Positions 25,827 through 34,824 of a stretch of 64,000 bases of DNA are shown here, in pieces. Source of the DNA: CAZZKG01 sp964654825 (GTDB lineage: Bacteria > Gemmatimonadota > CAZMKB01). The translations under genes and the position numbers were made by a program. Location of the stretch: NCBI GenBank assembly GCA_964654825.1, contig CAZZKG010000007.1:32552-96551 (forward strand), in the 5' to 3' direction. Each line of letters begins with the position of its first letter. Position 1 is the first letter of the stretch. The notes under the pieces were generated by a model, which worked only from the letters and a program-made list of their open reading frames with translations, searched no databases and had not been told where the DNA came from.

Positions 25827-27479
25827 ATGGAGAAAGGCGCGTTCGAACCCATCAGGGCCCCGCGCGGGACTGACATCACGTGCAGGGGTTGGCATCAGGA
25901 AGCAGCGATGCGAATGCTGATGAACAACCTGGAGGTAGGGGAGGATCCCGCCAACCTCATCATATACGGAGGATCAGGTAAAGCGGCACGTAACTGGGAC
26001 TGTTACCATGCTATCATCCGAAGTCTGAAGAATCTCGGAAATGATGAGACGTTACTGGTCCAGTCGGGAAAACCGGTCGGGATCTTCAGGACGTTCGAGC
26101 ATGCCCCCCGCGTGTTGATCGCGAATGCCAACCTGGTCGGAAACTGGGCCACCTGGGATGAGTTCAGAAGACTCGAAGCGCTGGGTCTCATCATGTTCGG
26201 TCAGATGACCGCCGGGAGCTGGATATACATCGGTACCCAGGGTATCCTGCAGGGTACCTATGAGACCTTCGCCGCTGCCGCAAAACGGCACTTCGGAGGT
26301 GATCTGAAAGGAAGGCTTCTTTTGACCGGCGGTCTCGGTGGGATGGGTGGTGCTCAGCCTCTTGCGGCCACTCTCAACGGCGCGGCGTTTCTCGGGGTCG
26401 ACGTTGATCCGGAAAGAATCAAAAAGAGGCTCGAAACAAGGTACCTCGACCGGATGTCTGAAGATCTCGACGAGGCCCTCTCTCTCGTCATGGAAGCAAA
26501 AGAGAAGAAAGAGGCCCTCTCCGTCGGGCTCGTCGGCAATTGCGCGGAGGTTCTCCCGGAGCTGGCCAGGAGAGGTGTCGTACCGGATCTGCTCACCGAT
26601 CAGACCAGCGCACATGATGAGCTGAATGGGTATGTCCCGTCCGGCATGGAACTCGCTGAAGCGTTCGAGCTCCGCTCGAGGAATCCCGACGAGTACAAAA
26701 AAAGATCTCTCGACTCGATCGCTGTCCACATGAGGGCGATGCTCGACCTGAAGAGACAGGGCGCCGTCACCTTCGACTACGGGAACAACATCAGGGGACA
26801 GGCGCTCTCCGTTGGAGTCCTGGATGCATTCGATGTACCCGGTTTTGTTCCCGAGTACATCAGGCCCCTCTTCTGCGAGGGGAAGGGGCCTTTCAGGTGG
26901 GCGGCCCTCTCGGGTGACCCGAATGATATCTATGAGACTGACCGGATCATATTCGAGGAATGCAAGGAAGATGAAGCGCTTCTCAGGTGGATAAAAATGG
27001 CAAGAGAAAAGGTGGCGTTTCAGGGGTTGCCTTCGAGGATCTGCTGGCTCGGGTACGGCGAGAGAGCCCGCTTCGGTGAGAGGATAAACGATCTTGTGGT
27101 GAGGGGGGTGGTGAAGGCGCCGGTGGTCATCGGCCGTGATCACCTCGACTGCGGATCGGTAGCATCGCCGAACAGAGAGACCGAGGCGATGCGTGACGGT
27201 TCGGATGCGATCGCCGACTGGCCGCTCCTTAATGCCATGCTCAATGTAGCGAGCGGGGCGAGCTGGGTCTCGTTCCACCACGGTGGCGGTGTGGGGATCG
27301 GATATTCCCTCCACGCCGGACAGGTCTGTGTTGCGGATGGGACCAAAATGGCGGGAGAGAGGCTCATGCGGGTGCTCACCAACGATCCCGGGTCGGGGAT
27401 CGCCAGGCACGCCGATGCCGGTTATGAGGAAGCCCGGAAGGTGGCAAAGGAGAAGGGAGTGAAGATCCCCATGCTGTAG
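25827..27479 (+). CDS. hutU: Urocanate hydratase
   Basis: A 550-residue urocanase converting urocanate to imidazolonepropionate in histidine degradation, using tightly bound NAD+. Diagnostic stretches are NLIIYGGSGKAARNWDCYHA, ANANLVGNWATWDEFRRLEA, GRLLLTGGLGGMGGAQPLAA and SGASWVSFHHGGGVGIGYS. ATG 25827 is chosen: AAGGAGG (25815-25821) lies 5 nt upstream, and the earlier ATG at 25812 is within that ribosome-binding site. It starts 11 bp after dinG. The next step (hutI) is 7.3 kb downstream; no hutH or hutG is seen. Confidence 0.96.
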   Translation: MEKGAFEPIRAPRGTDITCRGWHQEAAMRMLMNNLEVGEDPANLIIYGGSGKAARNWDCYHAIIRSLKNLGNDETLLVQSGKPVGIFRTFEHAPRVLIANANLVGNWATWDEFRRLEALGLIMFGQMTAGSWIYIGTQGILQGTYETFAAAAKRHFGGDLKGRLLLTGGLGGMGGAQPLAATLNGAAFLGVDVDPERIKKRLETRYLDRMSEDLDEALSLVMEAKEKKEALSVGLVGNCAEVLPELARRGVVPDLLTDQTSAHDELNGYVPSGMELAEAFELRSRNPDEYKKRSLDSIAVHMRAMLDLKRQGAVTFDYGNNIRGQALSVGVLDAFDVPGFVPEYIRPLFCEGKGPFRWAALSGDPNDIYETDRIIFEECKEDEALLRWIKMAREKVAFQGLPSRICWLGYGERARFGERINDLVVRGVVKAPVVIGRDHLDCGSVASPNRETEAMRDGSDAIADWPLLNAMLNVASGASWVSFHHGGGVGIGYSLHAGQVCVADGTKMAGERLMRVLTNDPGSGIARHADAGYEEARKVAKEKGVKIPML

Positions 27480-27503
27480 TGTCCCGTCCCGGAATGCTCC
27501 TTT

Positions 27504-27588
27504 AAATAGGGACAGTCACCATTTTTTGAACAAAATTAATAATGGTAACAAAAAATGATGACGATTTAAATGGTGACTGTCCCTATTT
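27504..27588. repeat. 21-bp perfect inverted repeat around a 43-bp spacer
   Basis: The arms at 27504-27524 and 27568-27588 are perfect reverse complements; the core of the left arm is GGGACAGTCACC and of the right arm GGTGACTGTCCC. It begins 24 bp after the hutU stop. Palindromes of this type, from memory, accompany IS200-like/REP-associated Y1 transposase genes, but no transposase lies here. It is either a stranded mobile-element remnant or a 3'-end RNA structure. Confidence 0.85.
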
Positions 27589-27862
27589 ACGAGTGGCCCG
27601 TTTTGACGTCAAAAACCACGAGATTTCGTACGAATCGACGATCAGGAGCCGGTTCGTGTGTTCACTCATAAGGATCGCTGGAGATAGGAGAGAATTCTTA
27701 GGAGTTTCCGGCGAAAATGCAATAGATTGTCAATGTGACTGTTACGGGATCCACCTCGTGTGTTACTCGAAGAGTCGATTGGTTCAAAATCTCTGTCTTT
27801 AGGAAGGGGGAAGTCGCTCCTGGTCTGGTATGGAATGTGCTTCCACGTGGGTGGGGAATGAG

Positions 27863-27941
27863 AAGGCCCCGAAACCTCTGAGCGAAACCTGCGCCGGGGG
27901 TAGAATTGGGGTTCCGACAGCACGTCGGGGCCCTTTTTTAT
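27863..27941 (+). terminator. Structured terminator-like region between hutU and the VTT gene
   Basis: AAGGCCCCGA (27863-27872) pairs with TCGGGGCCCTT (27925-27935) with one bulge, and inside it CCGAC-agcac-GTCGG forms a smaller hairpin. TTTTTTA follows on the plus strand. It could end hutU transcription and, in reverse, that of the minus-strand VTT gene. Apart from this and the inverted repeat, the 27480-27951 gap shows no gene I can support. Confidence 0.5.
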
Positions 27942-27951
27942 TAATCGTAGT

Positions 27952-28620
27952 TTATTGATCTGCTGCGTTTGGTTCGCCCCGTTTAATCTTTTTGATGAGG
28001 TACCTCGTTCCGACATAGGCAGCAGGGATAATCAGAATAACCAGTAGGATTGTATTCGATGGCTGGAACTTCTCACCGAGGAGGGCGAGAAGGTAATACC
28101 GGGGGGCTCTGCCGGTAAACGTTGCCGCAACATATGAACTCCGGTTGTAGCCCGAGGAGATCGAGAACCACCTCACCGGATCGACCGGAATGGGTAAGAA
28201 ATTCGTGAGGGCCAGGAACAGGAATGGATTCTTCCAGTACCACTCATCGAAGCTCCGGTAGAGCTTTTTTCGCTTGATGCGGTCTGCGAATCTTCTCGAG
28301 CTGAAATATCCTATCAGGTGGTACTCATTCACATTGGCTACGGTGGTCCCGATTGCTCCCAGAAATCCTATGAAGAGCGGACTGTATGTCCTCCCCAGGC
28401 CGATGATAACCGGGTTCGTGGGGAGCGGGATGAATGTGTTGGGGAAGGACATGTAGAGGAGATAGTAACCGGCCCACCCGCTTGATTTTCCTGACAGGCG
28501 GTTGTAAAGATACAGGATCGCACAGTACAGGACGAAAAGTGAGAGGTATCCCAGAAGATGCTTCAGGGTGACAGGGGCTCTTCTGCGAAAGCCGTTTTCA
28601 GCTGTGAAGGAGTTTTGCAT
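27952..28620 (-). CDS. VTT/DedA-like small membrane protein
   Basis: A 222-residue multi-pass membrane protein. It has about 5 hydrophobic segments: LLGYLSLFVLYCAILYLYN near the N-terminus, then SFPNTFIPLPTNPVIIGLG, and a C-terminal ILLVILIIPAAYVGTRYLI. The Pro/Gly patterns LTNFLPIPVDPVRWFSIS and GRAPRYYLLALLGE are typical of the VTT (DedA/TVP38/SNARE-associated) fold, whose members include lipid scramblases and flippases. The specific function is unknown. The ribosome-binding site is weak, but an exact-consensus promoter lies upstream at 28724-28752. Confidence 0.7.
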   Translation of the reverse strand: MQNSFTAENGFRRRAPVTLKHLLGYLSLFVLYCAILYLYNRLSGKSSGWAGYYLLYMSFPNTFIPLPTNPVIIGLGRTYSPLFIGFLGAIGTTVANVNEYHLIGYFSSRRFADRIKRKKLYRSFDEWYWKNPFLFLALTNFLPIPVDPVRWFSISSGYNRSSYVAATFTGRAPRYYLLALLGEKFQPSNTILLVILIIPAAYVGTRYLIKKIKRGEPNAADQ

Positions 28621-28723
28621 GTTTTACACCGGGCTTTTTATATTCACTTCGCCCCCCTGCCGGCAGCGGTACAATCGACAGACGGCGGATTCTCTCGCGG
28701 AACACACGTCCAGAGTAGTCCTG

Positions 28724-28752
28724 ATTATATCCCACACATGATCTATTGTCAA
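28724..28752 (-). promoter_or_regulatory. Exact-consensus sigma-70 promoter for the VTT gene
   Basis: On the minus strand TTGACA (28747-28752), a 17-bp spacer and TATAAT (28724-28729) are a 12/12 match. The expected 5' UTR is about 95 nt. Confidence 0.8.
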
Positions 28753-28910
28753 CAGCGTCATGCTCATGTCCTGATTCCGGTATAACTCTAACAATAACTG
28801 AGGTGATCTTCATTCCAGGAGTGTTCCATCTCAATGTAAACTGTGGACTGAACCCCCCATTTGAAATTGACAGCCCGCAACAGGAATTATTCAAAGCACA
28901 CCTGACCCAT

Positions 28911-28939
28911 TTGACAGATTCATCCCCCCGGTATATAAT
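28911..28939 (+). promoter_or_regulatory. Exact-consensus sigma-70 promoter for the beta-propeller gene
   Basis: TTGACA (28911-28916), a 17-bp spacer, TATAAT (28934-28939). It lies about 110 bp upstream of ATG 29053 and is divergent from the promoter at 28724-28752. Confidence 0.8.
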
Positions 28940-29052
28940 CGAGAATCGTAATCGTAGGGATAATTCGGGTTAGAATCATCGGTTTCGAGACACTTATTAT
29001 TGTGGAGAGAATTATCATTCTGAGCATAATCATCACCGTGAGGAGGATCTCG

Positions 29053-30597
29053 ATGAAAAGTAAACCGGCACTGATTTTACCTCTGATCTTCGGGCTCCTC
29101 GGTGCGTCCGGGAGCGCAGCACAGGTCGATGTACTCTGGACCAGGAACTTCGGCGATGACGGCTGGGATTTCTGTGAATCTGTTCAGCAGACGTCGGACG
29201 GGGGGTACATACTCACCGGAGTGACCGGGGCTGATGTGTATCACCATTCGGACATCTATCTTGTAAAGACAGATGACGAGGGATTCACGCAGTGGACGCA
29301 AACCATCGGGAGATCTCAGACTGAAGGAAGGGATTACGGTTTATCGATACAACAGACCCGAGATGACGGTTACATTATTACCGGATTCACGTTTCTCGCG
29401 AGCGACAATGCCCTCTTGCAAGCGTATCTCGTTAAAACAGATGCCTGGGGTGATACCGTCTGGACACGCACTTACGGCGGCCCGCTGAACGAATCCGGAC
29501 AATCGGTTCAACAGACCGCCGATGGAGGGTATATTATTACCGGATATACCTATTCTTACGGGGCGGGTGATTCTGATGTGTTTTTAGTGAAAACCGATGA
29601 CTCGGGCGACATCGACTGGATGAAGACGTTCGGTGGACCATCAACCGAGGCAGGTTATGAGGTCCAGCAGACCTCAGATGGTGGGTATGTCATCGTCGGA
29701 AGTACGTTCTCATTCGGATCGGGTGATTATGATGTGTATCTCATCAAAACCGACGCCTCGGGTGACACTCAGTGGATGCGAACCTTCGGCGGTGATCGCG
29801 AAGATCAGGGATTTTCCGTCAGGCAGACAGACTCCGGTGGCTTCATTATAGCTGGAGCAACCAGGTCCTACGGTGCAGGGGAATCAGATGTATATCTCAT
29901 CCGAACCGATGATGCCGGTGATACACTCTGGACGAGGACCTGTGGTGGAAACGGTACCGACACGGGTTTCTCGGTATGGGGAACGGGACGAAGCGGTTTT
30001 ATAACAGCCGGGAAATCGAATTCATTCGGCGAAGGTGACGATGACGTCTATCTCATCAAGACGGATGATAGCGGTAACATTACCTGGTCATGGGCTTTCG
30101 AGGGAGCAGCTGATGAAATCGGAAGGTCGGTCAGGCAGACGGGATATGGGGAGTACGTCATAGCCGGGAACACAGGTTCCTATTACAATGGAGGATGGGA
30201 TTTTTATCTGATGAACATAACCGTTGATCCGATTCCTGATATGAGAGCCAACGGCCTGGACGGTCCGGTCGAAGTCACTGATAACGAGTCTGTTCGGATC
30301 ACTGCCTCTCTCGACCCGGGCAACATGCGAGGGGTGAATGTGGATTGGTGGATCGGGGCGCTGACCATATCCGGTACCTACTGGATCAATCCTTCCCTTC
30401 ACTGGGTACAATCGTCAACTCCCGTGAGTTTCGGCCAGTATCCATTATACTATTTCTCTGAAATACCTCTCCTGGAGGCTCCGCTTCCCGTCGGCGTATA
30501 TATGTTCTTCTCCGTCTTCGATATGAATCCAGATGGGATCTTCGACATAACCTGGTACGACTATGTCGATGTGTTCAGTACATCCGGCGGAGAATAA
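29053..30597 (+). CDS. Secreted seven-repeat beta-propeller-like protein of unknown function
   Basis: A 514-residue exported protein. A signal peptide (ALILPLIFGLLGASGSAAQ) is followed by seven repeats of about 50 residues. The unit is WTRTFGG, then GxSVQQTxDGGYIITG, then SYGxGxxDVYLIKTDxxGD. Seven units suggest one seven-bladed propeller. The last about 120 residues (DMRANGLDGPVEVTDNESV onward) form a separate beta-rich domain. No lipobox or T9SS sorting domain is seen. ATG 29053 has GAGGAGG upstream. I do not recognise a specific function; such repeats occur in surface or extracellular proteins of environmental bacteria. Confidence 0.75.
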   Translation: MKSKPALILPLIFGLLGASGSAAQVDVLWTRNFGDDGWDFCESVQQTSDGGYILTGVTGADVYHHSDIYLVKTDDEGFTQWTQTIGRSQTEGRDYGLSIQQTRDDGYIITGFTFLASDNALLQAYLVKTDAWGDTVWTRTYGGPLNESGQSVQQTADGGYIITGYTYSYGAGDSDVFLVKTDDSGDIDWMKTFGGPSTEAGYEVQQTSDGGYVIVGSTFSFGSGDYDVYLIKTDASGDTQWMRTFGGDREDQGFSVRQTDSGGFIIAGATRSYGAGESDVYLIRTDDAGDTLWTRTCGGNGTDTGFSVWGTGRSGFITAGKSNSFGEGDDDVYLIKTDDSGNITWSWAFEGAADEIGRSVRQTGYGEYVIAGNTGSYYNGGWDFYLMNITVDPIPDMRANGLDGPVEVTDNESVRITASLDPGNMRGVNVDWWIGALTISGTYWINPSLHWVQSSTPVSFGQYPLYYFSEIPLLEAPLPVGVYMFFSVFDMNPDGIFDITWYDYVDVFSTSGGE

Positions 30598-30620
30598 TCC
30601 GAACGCTCACCCAGGGGAAA

Positions 30621-30644
30621 CCCCCTGCCGGTTTCGACAGGGGG
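30621..30644 (+). terminator. Hairpin after the beta-propeller gene
   Basis: CCCCCTG (30621-30627) pairs with CAGGGGG (30638-30644) across a 10-nt loop. There is no T run, so it may be a 3' stabilising structure rather than an efficient terminator. Confidence 0.45.
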
Positions 30645-30674
30645 CTCGATAGCAAGTAAATAACGGCTTACCCC

Positions 30675-31004
30675 TTACCTCGTTTTCACAGGACCCTTCT
30701 TCTGAATAACTTGAACTCCCGGAGGAGCTTTCCTGAGCACAATGATAGAAGAATCCACTGTGTCAGGAATGTCGATCGATTTGACATACCGAGCGTGTTT
30801 CTTCTGTATGCCCCGGGTTCCGGGAGGATCCTTCTTGATCACACCGGTGAAAAATCTGGTGAAAAGGCCGGTGTCTTCGTCGATACCGAAACCGACCTGA
30901 TTGGAATTACCGTTCTGACTGATGTTGAACGCAGCGAGATCAGCCGCTTGCCAGCAGAGGAGTGCGCCTACCAGCAGTGCGGTTATTGTAATGAATCTTT
31001 TCAT
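30675..31004 (-). CDS. Small secreted protein of unknown function
   Basis: A 109-residue protein with a clear signal peptide (MKRFITITALLVGALLCWQ, cleavage probably after ADLAA) and AAGGAGGG before the ATG. The mature part (about 85 residues) is basic at the end and has an internal near-repeat: DPPGTRGIQKKHARYVK and APPGVQVIQKKGPVKTR. FNISQNGNSNQVGFG follows the signal peptide. I recognise no family. An 18-bp palindrome lies upstream at 31133-31150. Start choice is firm because of the ribosome-binding site and the signal peptide. Confidence 0.65.
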   Translation of the reverse strand: MKRFITITALLVGALLCWQAADLAAFNISQNGNSNQVGFGIDEDTGLFTRFFTGVIKKDPPGTRGIQKKHARYVKSIDIPDTVDSSIIVLRKAPPGVQVIQKKGPVKTR

Positions 31005-31132
31005 CTTGTCCCTCCTTGTTGTGTTCGGCAACATCTGGTGAGGTTTTAGTGGATGTTGTGAACCGGTCAAATTGTGTGTTCATCCCTCACTTCTACTTAT
31101 TAGATGATTGTCAACGGAAAAAGGTTGCAGTA

Positions 31133-31150
31133 AAATGAAAATTTTCATTT
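31133..31150. promoter_or_regulatory. Perfect 18-bp palindrome, candidate operator
   Basis: AAATGAAAATTTTCATTT reads identically on both strands. It lies in the divergent 31005-31398 gap between the small secreted protein and the lipoprotein. A TTGACA on the minus strand at about 31109-31114 lies between it and the small-protein gene but has no good -10 partner. A second short palindrome, ACGACGTCGT, lies near 31349-31358. Nothing else is identifiable in the gap. Confidence 0.4.
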
Positions 31151-31398
31151 CCTTCTTTCGGACTCATCTTTGAGACACTTTATCTACGATTCCACCCGTT
31201 GAAAAGTTACACTGCGTAATGAGCCCTTGCCGTCGTCTTTGTATTCCTTTCCCCGGAATCAGCGGAACAGATTTTTCTCTGAATTTCTGAAATCGAATCA
31301 TGAAAATCGGGAATAAATATATCGTCCGGGTTGTCTAACTGGCAACACGACGTCGTTACACAAGGAAATCAAAAACTAAGAACAATGGAGGTAAGACA

Positions 31399-32301
31399 AT
31401 GAACTCGAAGAAGTTAGGTATTACTACTCTGTACCGTTTGACGATGATCGGCCTTTTCGGCTTCACCGTACTCTGTAACACAGGGTGCGGATCCGACAAT
31501 ATCACCCAGCCTGCGGTTTCCCCGGGAGAGGCCGGCGTAGATGAAGATGTCGCTGTTTCAGTTGCCAGTGCAGTTGCGGAAGAGACCGGTGGTGCAGTCG
31601 ATCAGGTCGGAGATATCGTGGCGGCTGCCGCCTGTTCTGATTTCGAAGATCTGGATGCTTCACTCGAGTCGGAACCGGGTACCACGGCCGAAATGAATTA
31701 CGATGAAGGTGAAGGTCTCTGGATCATCACTCTTTCCAGGGAGCGGGGGAATCCCTCCGGGAATCCCTATGCCAGTATCCATAGAGTGTACACGCTGCAG
31801 TATCTGACCGAAAACGGAACTCCCCAGAAGTACTGGGTGGTTGATACCGACACGGCGACTACGATCAATTGTACTGTCCGTGAAGGAGACGGTCTGCACA
31901 GGACCACATTTCTCGCTCAGGAGCTGAACGCTCTCGATGCGGAGTTTACCGCTACCGGCACGAATACTCCGGTTGCTACCATCAATGGAACCTACCATCG
32001 CAGTGCATCTGATGAGATCACCTCACGCGGAGCGGACAGAACAGCGGACAATGTGATTGATCTGATTCTGGTCGACGTGAAAGCCCCCCTGGGTGACAGG
32101 TCGGACCTTGCTCTGAATATAAGCGGCACTATCACCGGTACCTATCAGGCCGAAATCGAGTTTACCGGTAAAGATCTCTACTTCGAGAGAAGCGTGTACC
32201 GGAATATCCAGATCAATCTCGGTTCCGGGGACGCCGTCATCACAGTCGAAAACAAGATCTTCACCGGTGACATCTCCACCGGAGAGTTGAATGGTCTGTA
32301 G
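31399..32301 (+). CDS. Predicted lipoprotein of unknown function
   Basis: A 300-residue protein with an N-terminal lipoprotein signal: IGLFGFTVLCNTGCGSDN, in which the Cys after NTG would be acylated. A low-complexity Ala/Val/Glu region follows (VAVSVASAVAEETGGAV), then a beta-rich, Thr-rich domain with repeated antiparallel-type strands ending in GDAVITVENKIFTGDISTG. GGAGG precedes the ATG at good spacing. I recognise no family. Neighbours on both sides are exported proteins, so a surface role is likely but unproven. Confidence 0.7.
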   Translation: MNSKKLGITTLYRLTMIGLFGFTVLCNTGCGSDNITQPAVSPGEAGVDEDVAVSVASAVAEETGGAVDQVGDIVAAAACSDFEDLDASLESEPGTTAEMNYDEGEGLWIITLSRERGNPSGNPYASIHRVYTLQYLTENGTPQKYWVVDTDTATTINCTVREGDGLHRTTFLAQELNALDAEFTATGTNTPVATINGTYHRSASDEITSRGADRTADNVIDLILVDVKAPLGDRSDLALNISGTITGTYQAEIEFTGKDLYFERSVYRNIQINLGSGDAVITVENKIFTGDISTGELNGL

Positions 32302-32518
32302 GTTGCTCTCTCACGATGAGGCTCGGGCGAATCCCGGACTGTACCGGAAAAAAGGCATACGGAAATTGCCAGGCAGTCACAAAATGTTTAGATTATTATG
32401 GAGAGATCGACGGTGAAGTATCTCGAAAGTACACAGGAGACACAGAAAAAGTCGGTGAGTCGTGATGCACCGCAACACCGGTTTAACGATACAGGAATAG
32501 AGAAGAAGCTTGTATTCG

Positions 32519-34666
32519 ATGAGAGCGGACAGGATCATCTTCACCCTGGTTTTGACCGGCCTACTTGCAGCCGCGGGTGTGAGCCGCAGCATGAGAATCA
32601 CACCCGCCTGTCCGTCTCGTCGAAGTCCGGTTGCCGGGGGAGAGCAATCCTCCGGGAATCTCCTCCCCGAGATCATCTACCGGACGGACCCCGTGACGAA
32701 ACGGATAATTCCCCAATCTCTCAACTGGACTCGTCCACTTCCACCGGGTGAGCCCGACACCTGGCACGATCCCCCCGAAAGAGTTTTTTCTCATCCCTCA
32801 GGACGCAGCGTCTCTCCTCTTCTGGATCTTTCCCGCCGGTTCCGACGGACCCCGGATGCACCGGACGGCCCTTGCGGTATCGAGGATGTCGTCATCGTCG
32901 GCGATGATTCTCCTGATGAAGTCGTTGTGATCGATCGGGATACGACGATCATAGGTGACATATGCATCCTCAACCGGGGTGAACTGCGCATCGAAGGAGC
33001 TGACTTCACCCTCGTGGGTGACATCACTGTCCAGCACAACGGCCGTATCGCGGTGTCCGGCGGAAGCTTCCGCGTACTGGAGGAATTCCGTCTGGAGTTC
33101 AGATGCCTGTTGATGGACAGTGCCAGGTTCGAGATCGAAAACTCTCAGGTCTCCTTCGGAGGGCAGAACTGGGGCCTCACGTGCGCAGGAAACTCATCTG
33201 CCCGGATCGACAACTGTACATTTCCCTCCGGGATTATCACCGGACTCCTGCTAGAGCAGGCGACGATGGAGTTGATGGACTGTATGAAACCGGGTGAGTT
33301 TATACCGATGGACAGCACGAGTGTGGCGATATCGAACTGCGACAGTGTCATCACCTGGTTTACGTTTCCAGTTTCGTCCGGGGGGACGTTCGAAGCGCCC
33401 GGTAAGGACAGCCTCATCACTCACTGGGAATTTCCAACACCCTCGATATTCGGGATCGATTACCACTTCGTTATCGACAGTACATCGCACGTCTTACCCG
33501 GATTGCTGTGTTCCGAGGATGTTTCTCTCACAGTAGAGAATTCCGACATTGTCTCCTGTGGAATCATTTTCTGGGAGGGGACCGCCGATACCGTCCTGAT
33601 CAAAGGATTGATCAACGACACAGAATACTCTGACTTCACGCTCGGTCTCGATGATCGGGATCTCAGACTGGTGGACACACATGTCGGGGCATGGAACCTG
33701 TACCCGTTCGACACGACGCTCCTCAAGCTCGAGAATGACATCTTCGGTGAGATCATGGCCAACGATTCATCCAGAACCGATATCTACAATTCGATCTGTG
33801 ATGGGAGCGGGGGGCACGTCATGACGGAGTTACGGTCCGAACTCGTATCCTTTTATTCATCGATGCTTACCCAGGTCATCTCCCGGAACCGCTCCATCAT
33901 GCTTTTCTTCGGGACGAGCTTCCCGTCCTCAAGCATATCGGCCGATGGGTCGTCGGTGATGATGTTCTTCAACAGCCCTCCCGTCATGCGGCCGGTAGTC
34001 AGGGATACCGCTCTGGCCGTTGAGTCATTAGTTGGTCTACCCTCTGCACCGACTGTGAATGCGGATATCCCCATCACCGGGACGGCCCTGATGACCCCGG
34101 GCCCCTACAATCAGCTCAGCATGGATTACTATCTCCTCCATTCAGCACCCGGCGTGGATCCCCAGTCCGCCGAGTGGGTTTTGATAGATTCCGTGAGTGG
34201 ACCGGTTTACCAGGACACCCTGGCGGTGTGGAACACCGAAGGGCTCGATCCCGGGTACCACATGATCCAGCTCACGATAACGAGTACGTATGTAGATTCC
34301 TTCCGGTTTACTATCCCAACAGTGGTCTTCGTGTACCTGAATGAATCGGTGGGGATCAAACCCGAGGATAGCGAGGCCGGCGTCCCCTCAGAGACCGTTT
34401 TGAGGCAGAACACGCCGAACCCCTTCAATCCGAGTACTGTCATCGGATTCAGCCTGAAGGAAGACGGACCGGTTCGCCTCGAGATTTACAATGTCCGAGG
34501 CAGGTGTGTCCGGAAGCTTCTGGACGGCAGGTTAAGAGCGGGGGTCCATCGTGTTGTCTGGGATGGGAGGGGTGACCGGGGTACTATTTCACCGTCCGGT
34601 GTCTACTTCTGCCACCTCGCGCTGCCGGGGAACAGCTTCACGCGGAAGATGATCCTGGCGAAATAG
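32519..34666 (+). CDS. Secreted protein with C-terminal T9SS-type/FlgD-like sorting domain
   Basis: A 715-residue exported protein. The signal peptide is IIFTLVLTGLLAAAGVSRS. The middle region is beta-rich and right-handed-helix-like (repeated GDITVQHNGRIAVSGGSF, SARIDNCTFPSGI and NCDSVITWF patterns), as in pectate-lyase-type folds, but no catalytic motif is recognised. The last about 80 residues hold LRQNTPNPFNPSTVIGFSL, VRLEIYNVRGRCVRKLL and SPSGVYFCHLAL, the classic type A sorting/FlgD-like domain. ATG 32519 is preferred over TTG 32510; its ribosome-binding site is weak. Together with the PorV-like protein it supports a type IX-like export route. Confidence 0.78.
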   Translation: MRADRIIFTLVLTGLLAAAGVSRSMRITPACPSRRSPVAGGEQSSGNLLPEIIYRTDPVTKRIIPQSLNWTRPLPPGEPDTWHDPPERVFSHPSGRSVSPLLDLSRRFRRTPDAPDGPCGIEDVVIVGDDSPDEVVVIDRDTTIIGDICILNRGELRIEGADFTLVGDITVQHNGRIAVSGGSFRVLEEFRLEFRCLLMDSARFEIENSQVSFGGQNWGLTCAGNSSARIDNCTFPSGIITGLLLEQATMELMDCMKPGEFIPMDSTSVAISNCDSVITWFTFPVSSGGTFEAPGKDSLITHWEFPTPSIFGIDYHFVIDSTSHVLPGLLCSEDVSLTVENSDIVSCGIIFWEGTADTVLIKGLINDTEYSDFTLGLDDRDLRLVDTHVGAWNLYPFDTTLLKLENDIFGEIMANDSSRTDIYNSICDGSGGHVMTELRSELVSFYSSMLTQVISRNRSIMLFFGTSFPSSSISADGSSVMMFFNSPPVMRPVVRDTALAVESLVGLPSAPTVNADIPITGTALMTPGPYNQLSMDYYLLHSAPGVDPQSAEWVLIDSVSGPVYQDTLAVWNTEGLDPGYHMIQLTITSTYVDSFRFTIPTVVFVYLNESVGIKPEDSEAGVPSETVLRQNTPNPFNPSTVIGFSLKEDGPVRLEIYNVRGRCVRKLLDGRLRAGVHRVVWDGRGDRGTISPSGVYFCHLALPGNSFTRKMILAK

Positions 34667-34824
34667 CCCCTGACCCTTCAGAGCAGGGATTATCAGTCAC
34701 CGGGAGTGTACCGGGTTCGGTATATGGCAATCATGATGTCTTTCCCTCTTGCGACAGGTATGACGATGGATGGCTTCTTCAGAATACGACTCGTTGACGA
34801 TCTTCAACAATCCTGTGTAAGGAC

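Noticed and set aside
27542..27802. An 86-codon open frame downstream of hutU
   Set aside because: It starts within the spacer of the 21-bp inverted repeat, lacks a ribosome-binding site and has no recognisable protein features.
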